64,000 bases of DNA from Cepaea nemoralis. Its lineage: Eukaryota; Mollusca; Gastropoda; Stylommatophora; Helicidae. The DNA is taken from the NCBI GenBank assembly GCA_014155875.1, contig JACEFZ010005100.1:31001-95000 (forward strand), given 5' to 3'. Positions within the stretch are counted from its first letter, which is position 1. Every line of letters begins with the position of its first letter. This document shows positions 62,901 through 64,000 of the stretch, one piece after another. The translations under genes were made by a program, and so were the position numbers. A model generated the notes under the pieces. It saw only the letters and a program-made list of their open reading frames with translations, did not search any database and was not told where the DNA came from.

Positions 62901-63815
62901 CTTTACTTCACAAGACATTTCCTGGCCGCCATTTTAGGCGGAGTCAAACCGTAAGTGCAAGTCAGTTTTATAAATCCACACTAACCAAATCCATAACTAC
63001 CAGGGCCCAAGGGGCGTGTCTAGCCATTCCACTACAGCAACATACACAATCAAGGTAAACAGTCATCCATCTGGACCACTTGTAAAGTAGAATGCATGCA
63101 GTTTTATTTGCTTTTTCTCTCTGCAGTTTGTCAACATACTTATGTTATTTGATTGTGCTTGTTGTTCACATCAACTTATTCTCAATGTCAACATTTCTAA
63201 TGCTCTCTCTTTCCATGGTTCGTTACTTATCCTGCATAAACAAATCATTTCTGTCAATGAAACTAATTATTTTAAAGTTGTAAAGCTGCAATAATGCTGA
63301 TGTTCACAAAGTGAACCAAATGGATCATTTGGAGGACTTGGGTAGCACCAGACACTTACCAGTAGTAACACACCCAGCTGACGCCTCATTTGGAGGACTT
63401 GGGTAGCACCAGACACTTACCAGTAGTAACACACCCAGCTGAGGCCTCATTTGGAGGACTTGGGTAGCACCAGACACTTACCAGTAGTAACACACCCAGC
63501 TGAGGCTTCATTTGGAGGACTTGGGTAGCACCAGACACTTACCAGTAGTAACACACCCAGCTGAGGCCTCATTTGGAGGACTTGGGTAGCACCAGACACT
63601 TACCAGTAGTAACACACCCAGCTGAGGCCAGCCCATGCTGTGCTATGTGCAGGAAACAGTACAGATGAGTCTTGCTTCTCTCTGCAATGAATTTCCTCAG
63701 CCCAGGAAATGTTGATGAGCCTAAAGTAAATGTTTTAAAACTTTAATCATGAAATGTTAGAATAATGTATTTTACCTTTTTCCATTCTTGGTAGTTGTTT
63801 CTTGACTTCATTCAC
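42139..63815 (-). CDS. Amidohydrolase / deacetylase (Atu3266/EF_0837-like), C-terminal 7 exons
   Basis: Exons in order are 63815-63776, 63681-63604, 61183-61033, 55913-55837, 54806-54648, 48132-47935 and 42389-42139, giving 954 nt (317 residues plus stop) with all phases closing. Family motifs in order are AQHGLASAG, GGECDSLN, VGVKVRL (Lys is the expected carbamylated metal bridge), VPLMTHH, GDIYTHCFH, GVLFDVGHG, SFSW, DIISTDLH, GPAYDLLCVMTKMLHLGMPL, IGQLRPGTSADVTVL and FVPVAVFIGGERY. Relatives are cytosolic TIM-barrel zinc hydrolases that remove acyl groups; Atu3266 acts on acetyl-(R)-mandelate-type esters. The substrate in animals is unknown. The N-terminal ~100 residues with the HxH metal motif lie right of the window. 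Introns of 0.1-7 kb are full of repeats. Confidence 0.92.
42595..42745 (-). mobile_element. LINE 3'-end remnant
   Basis: The minus strand reads KYGHRTLQTL-type and HQAGELVRGQETLWRAIMVQ, the WRAxM end seen at 21.8 kb. Confidence 0.5.
42800..43105 (+). repeat. Interspersed repeat, copy A
   Basis: A ~210-bp core (GAAGTCGGAGATTATCTGCC ... GTCTTCATCCGACATACAGG ... CACAGCCAACGAACGCAAGC) matches 50770-50975 closely. Both copies share ACCTCAGTCCGGTATGACAT and CTGATGTTGGACAACAGGA. One frame reads TSVRYDITLMLDNRMSSS, family unknown. Confidence 0.75.
43110..44060. other. AT-rich intronic DNA
   Basis: A (TTA)n-type run lies at 43451-43480. Nothing else is recognised in this amidohydrolase intron. Confidence 0.5.
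44067..45725 (+). mobile_element. LINE RT/C-terminal fragment with exact 730-bp tandem duplication
   Basis: The first frame reads TIRSGVRQGCVLPPLLF and LLFADNQALIAKSEAELQDH (YxDD box altered to FADN). A frameshift near 44405 leads to HPLKKVKSFKNLGSIISSNG, LYNTIFLPTLCYQCQTWTM and HQVKWFGHASRLPTNSIPQQ. The stretch 44262-44991 is repeated at 44992-45721 with no difference seen by eye. The word AACTC sits at all three borders. It ends in GATGAGATGAGATGAAAA. Confidence 0.9.
46236..46420 (+). mobile_element. LINE C-terminal fragment, left half of a split copy
   Basis: Frames read LYACEPWTS, KNLMAVEMWFLRKREYHG and FRKxMKIINYF, matching FLYGCEAWTMSSQAEKHLMS and VEMWLLRKMQRIPW of the 4.3-kb copy. The other half resumes at 47372. 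Confidence 0.7.
46425..46705. repeat. Interspersed repeat, copy 2 (relative at 40540-40800)
   Basis: It lies immediately after the break in the LINE at 46420, so it is part of the DNA inserted there. Confidence 0.65.
46776..47185 (+). mobile_element. tRNA-derived SINE with LINE-like 3' tail
   Basis: The head GGGCTGTGTGGTCTCGAGG, B box GGGTTCAAGCCCC and a ~300-bp body (AAATCCCTTGGCAGTTGGAA, AACGGCGCTGCCCGGGCAAA) end in GGAGCACTTATGG ... GTTGATCCGTCGACTAAACT. The last ~60 bp resemble the 3' end of the RNase-H LINE found at 47.8 and 57.2 kb. Confidence 0.85.
47372..47640 (+). mobile_element. LINE C-terminal fragment, right half of a split copy
   Basis: Degenerate match to RRNELENLVTTGKIEG (RRNKLENLVTTDKTD), then WHNKYTSTDLIND. 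It continues the fragment broken at 46420. Confidence 0.6.
47775..47912 (+). mobile_element. RNase-H LINE 3' end with (CTAA)n tail
   Basis: It reads TDVNHYTLRDLLRRGSEHLW then TEWFSVQ-stop, followed by GATGATCTGTTGA and about ten CTAA units. The tail abuts the donor side of amidohydrolase exon f. Confidence 0.85.
47935..48132 (-). CDS. Amidohydrolase exon f
   Basis: This 198-nt exon codes SFSWTVAEQCASEDFWPDII, STDLHSDSIHGPAYDLLCVM, TKMLHLGMPLEEIVAAV and TSTPATAI. The Asp of STDLH is the catalytic metal-ligand Asp. The acceptor is GCTTTCTCAG. The donor GTTGTT is unusual but gives exact phase with exon g. A LINE 3' end lies directly beyond it. Confidence 0.93.
48180..50360 (-). mobile_element. 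RNase-H LINE 3' region expanded by a 39-bp array
   Basis: On the minus strand the flanks are clear LINE: AERLAGWATVESGQAMD and SSERQGQETNQVTSESKTLS upstream, then RRIVNQHRIGVV and degenerate GSKHI.AEWFNV downstream. These equal ADKLAGEATVEGGRAMD and RRLINQHRTGVV at 57.5 kb. Between them the segment SEESYAGVQ(T/S)GVA (LINE: KQEHYAGSQ) has been multiplied to about 48 copies. Confidence 0.88.
48310..50195. repeat. Minisatellite, 39-bp unit, ~48 copies
   Basis: The unit is TTTGAACCCCTGCATAGCTC + TCTTCACTGGCTACACCAG. The minus-strand frame stays open for 583 codons until a TGCTTAG variant near 48530 creates a stop; the plus-strand frame is open for 556. Because 39 = 3x13, these frames are expected by structure. 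No sign of a real protein. Confidence 0.95.
50585..50645 (-). repeat. Single unit related to the 22.6-kb 51-bp repeat
   Basis: TGAAGTGTTAGGCCTTCACT and TATTCTAGGCCATGACATAT parallel TGAAGTCTTAGACCTTCACA and TATTCTAGGCCACAACATAT. Confidence 0.6.
50650..50980 (+). repeat. Interspersed repeat, copy B of 42.8-43.1 kb
   Basis: Same core as copy A, with a 1-base deletion after GTCTTCATCC that changes the frame. Confidence 0.75.
51430..51560 (-). mobile_element. LINE/SINE 3' end with (GTTC)n tail
   Basis: On the minus strand TGAAAATAAAGTTTGTTC runs into (GTTC)n at 51440-51462. AATAAA plus a simple repeat is a typical non-LTR terminus. Confidence 0.6.
51730..52965 (-). mobile_element. CR1/Rex-like non-LTR retrotransposon, RT fragment
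   Basis: A 392-codon frame reads GTVFIDFKKAFDMIDHVILI, FLSDRKQVV, GVPQGSILGPLLFAIYINDL, DLFADDCTVY, ILLESSLQQELNNVVRW, HKTLGLIIDRNLTFNSHV, HFDYCSTIWDG and the C-terminal LTYSAAQLWNNLPQEI. Endonuclease and early RT blocks are missing. The 3' end is a (AAT)n-rich tail at 51735-51770. It looks young. Confidence 0.9.
53010..54170. repeat. Minisatellite, 44-bp unit, ~26 copies
   Basis: The unit is ACTTGTCATTGGCTGACGTA + TCTATCATTCATGCTCTGTC + CAAG. Variants (ACATATC, GTTGACA, CACTCATG, AGAGTTG) are clustered, showing local block duplication. It lies in the amidohydrolase intron between exons e and f. Confidence 0.95.
54648..54806 (-). CDS. Amidohydrolase exon e
   Basis: This 159-nt exon codes KLGCPGSLRAGDIYTHCFHN, then a DPETGKV linker and RRGVLFDVGHGR. 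The His residues of GDIYTHCFH and VGHG are diagnostic of the family. The acceptor is GTCATGCAG and the donor GTATGC. Confidence 0.94.
54893..55140 (-). mobile_element. tRNA-type SINE
   Basis: The minus strand runs GCCGGCTCTGTGACGAATGG ... ATCATTTAGAAAGCAATGGC ... AAACCACTGAACATAAACTT ... GTCCTGTAAAGGATATGCAG. It sits 90 bp upstream (gene sense) of the exon e acceptor and is closest to the 19.2-kb copy. Confidence 0.8.
55395..55655. repeat. ~32-bp tandem repeat, ~8 copies
   Basis: The unit is TTGTTTCATCTGTTATTGTA + TCCTTAAATATG with many substitutions. Confidence 0.85.
55837..55913 (-). CDS. Amidohydrolase exon d
   Basis: This 77-nt exon codes RRALQAASICQVPLMTHHAI then SCIGHG. The His in PLMTHH is an expected metal ligand. 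The acceptor is TTTCTTTCTAG and the donor GTAACT. Confidence 0.88.
56070..56620 (-). other. GC-rich segment with 28S rRNA-like word and internal duplication
   Basis: On the minus strand CTGTGGGACTTGGCTGAACG + CCTCTAAGCCGGGTCCC (about 56340-56300) resembles the 3' domain of 28S rRNA (…GACTGAACGCCTCTAAG…). A ~97-bp segment is doubled (GCGGACCCCGTGACC at 56450 and GCGGATCTCGCGACC at 56547). Base composition differs sharply from the AT-rich surroundings. It could be a SINE with an rRNA-derived part or an old rDNA insertion. Confidence 0.4.
56625..57150. other. Intronic DNA, nothing recognised
   Basis: No motif, and only a short GGTACCTAA(C/T) duplication near 56855-56875. Confidence 0.5.
57150..59135 (-). 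mobile_element. RNase-H LINE (I-like), frameshifted RT plus intact RNase H
   Basis: RT remnants at 59131-58564 read AIDLEDVYNRVPLDF, IYPDLLQGSPLSPVLFNAYT and LSYADDVLVYRQGKDRDQV; 58440-58081 reads KAKRGLAVMRVMAAANCEQH and FFEYAIAILTLSRKQIERME. A 283-codon frame at 58041-57190 is a whole RNase H domain: VIYTDGSV, SLTMEVMAVSKAI, FLSDSMSMI and FVPGHAGVQGNERADKLAGE (D, E, D, D pattern present), then YTLRDLLRRGSEHLWMEWFD. It ends in GATGATCTGTCAACTAACTA, a (CTAA)n tail. The frames are separated by shifts. Confidence 0.92.
59160..60120. repeat. Minisatellite, 42-bp unit, ~22 copies
   Basis: The unit is ATGGATGTGACTTATATACA + GTGATATTCTTCTGTATGAC + AC. The left edge (59150-59440) is degenerate. A 164-codon frame here is an artefact of the 3n period. 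Confidence 0.93.
60121..61030. other. Intronic DNA, nothing recognised
   Basis: No coding or element signature between the 42-bp array and amidohydrolase exon c. Confidence 0.5.
61033..61183 (-). CDS. Amidohydrolase exon c
   Basis: This 151-nt exon codes AGGECDSLNVVNVDDCVRVI, then NENKDMIVGVKVRLAAAV and CDNGKNEEEVY. It holds the expected bridging Lys in VGVKVRL. The acceptor is GTGCTGCAG and the donor GTAAAT. Confidence 0.93.
61184..61400. repeat. Long-unit repeats copying the exon c acceptor edge
   Basis: GCACCTGCAGCACAAAGTTC at the exon c boundary reappears as GCACCTACAGCACAAAG (~61238), GCGCCTACAGCACAAAG (~61322) and GCACCTGCAGCACAAAG (~61381). These are joined by CACCTGTCTACTAGAGATGT and CACACAGATCAA. 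Confidence 0.85.
61560..62820. repeat. Minisatellite, 33-bp unit, ~38 copies
   Basis: The unit is GATGTCACACAAGTCAAGCA + CCTGTCTACTAGA. It is the short form of the longer units next to exon c, having lost the ACAGCACAAAGTT part. Open frames of 520 (plus) and 415 (minus) codons are structural artefacts. Confidence 0.95.
62821..63315. other. Intronic DNA, nothing recognised
   Basis: CCTGGCCGCCATTTTAGGCG (62921) is a CpG-containing word, but no gene start is supported. Confidence 0.45.
63318..63625. repeat. 61-bp tandem repeat, 5 copies, each with a splice donor
   Basis: On the minus strand each unit holds GGCCTCAGCTGGGTGTGTTA + CTACTGGTAAGTGTCTGGTG + CTACCCAAGTCCTCCAAATG. The first (63625-63597) is the real end of amidohydrolase exon b. 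Donor GT dinucleotides recur every 61 bp. Confidence 0.93.
63604..63681 (-). CDS. Amidohydrolase exon b
   Basis: This 78-nt exon codes RSKTHLYCFLHIAQHGLASA then GCVTT with a split Gly, equivalent to the family block xSxTRxxAFLNIxxxGL. The acceptor is TCATTGCAG and the donor GTAAGT. The last ~26 nt plus donor are copied four more times in tandem just downstream. Confidence 0.85.
63776..63815 (-). CDS. Amidohydrolase exon a (5'-most seen)
   Basis: This 40-nt candidate exon reads VNEVKKQLPRMEK plus 1 nt, between a GCTTTAG acceptor and a GTAAAA donor. Its phase (ends with 1 nt) fits the next exon (starts with 2 nt, completing Glu then RSKTHLY). Sequence conservation is low, so this is the least certain exon. 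Confidence 0.6.
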
Positions 63816-64000
63816 CTAAAGCAGCTGTTACTTGGGACTTATAAACGTTTAGGTCTAAAGGAGTGAACAAATGGCAAGTATGGGACAGAAGAAATTAAGC
63901 AACAATTCAGATAGAACATGTTATTGTAACAATTCAATAATCTGTTCAAGGTTTCATCTTCATTTGAATTAGAAATTTCTATCCGAGCTGTCCATGGGTG
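63816..64000. other. Amidohydrolase intron continuing to the right edge
   Basis: No further exon is recognised. The N-terminal exons with the HxH metal motif should lie to the right. Confidence 0.5.

Noticed and set aside
61496..63058. 520- and 415-codon frames with STRDVTQVKHL / SLVDRCLTCVT repeats
   Set aside because: 33-bp minisatellite in an amidohydrolase intron; open on both strands by period.

Overview
This is a stretch of animal (metazoan) nuclear DNA. It holds spliced genes with long introns, bounded by GT/AG splice sites, and these introns are packed with non-LTR retrotransposon fragments, tRNA-derived SINEs, small DNA transposons and minisatellites. The mix of elements fits a marine lophotrochozoan such as a mollusc or annelid: LINEs coding GHxxR and GRPR-type C-terminal motifs, SINE families with GGTTCGA B boxes, and a 163-bp tandem core inside an inverted-repeat element that recalls bivalve pearl-type elements. 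That placement is inference; no species-diagnostic gene is present.

Three host genes can be reconstructed exon by exon with matching splice phases. (1) PDE6D, the prenyl-binding delta subunit, lies on the minus strand from 17240 down to 1606; its last coding exon lies beyond the left edge. (2) TTC36 (HBP21), a three-TPR protein, lies on the plus strand at 17676-36444 and is complete at 191 codons plus stop. PDE6D and TTC36 start head to head, 435 bp apart, and probably share a bidirectional promoter. (3) A metal-dependent amidohydrolase/deacetylase of the Atu3266/EF_0837-like type lies on the minus strand from 63815 down to 42139. Seven exons code the C-terminal ~317 residues; the N-terminus lies beyond the right edge.

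Layout: 1-17.2 kb is PDE6D introns with LINE 3' ends, SINEs, five minisatellites and an inverted-repeat element carrying a 163-bp satellite core. 17.2-17.7 kb is the shared promoter. 17.7-36.4 kb is TTC36, whose intron 2 holds a ~3.6-kb array of a 36-bp unit that was split by a 5'-truncated LINE. 36.4-42.1 kb is the interval between the convergent 3' ends of TTC36 and the amidohydrolase. 42.1-63.8 kb is the amidohydrolase gene. Its introns hold several LINEs, a SINE sharing its 3' tail with one of them, a 39-bp array that grew inside a LINE RNase H coding region, and arrays at exon edges that copied splice-site sequence.

Many of the longest open frames in the window (up to about 1,140 codons) are not genes. 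They arise because minisatellite units of 27, 33, 36, 39, 42, 51 and 66 bp are multiples of three and contain no stop codon in several frames on both strands. No prokaryotic operon, CRISPR array or clear functional RNA gene was seen.
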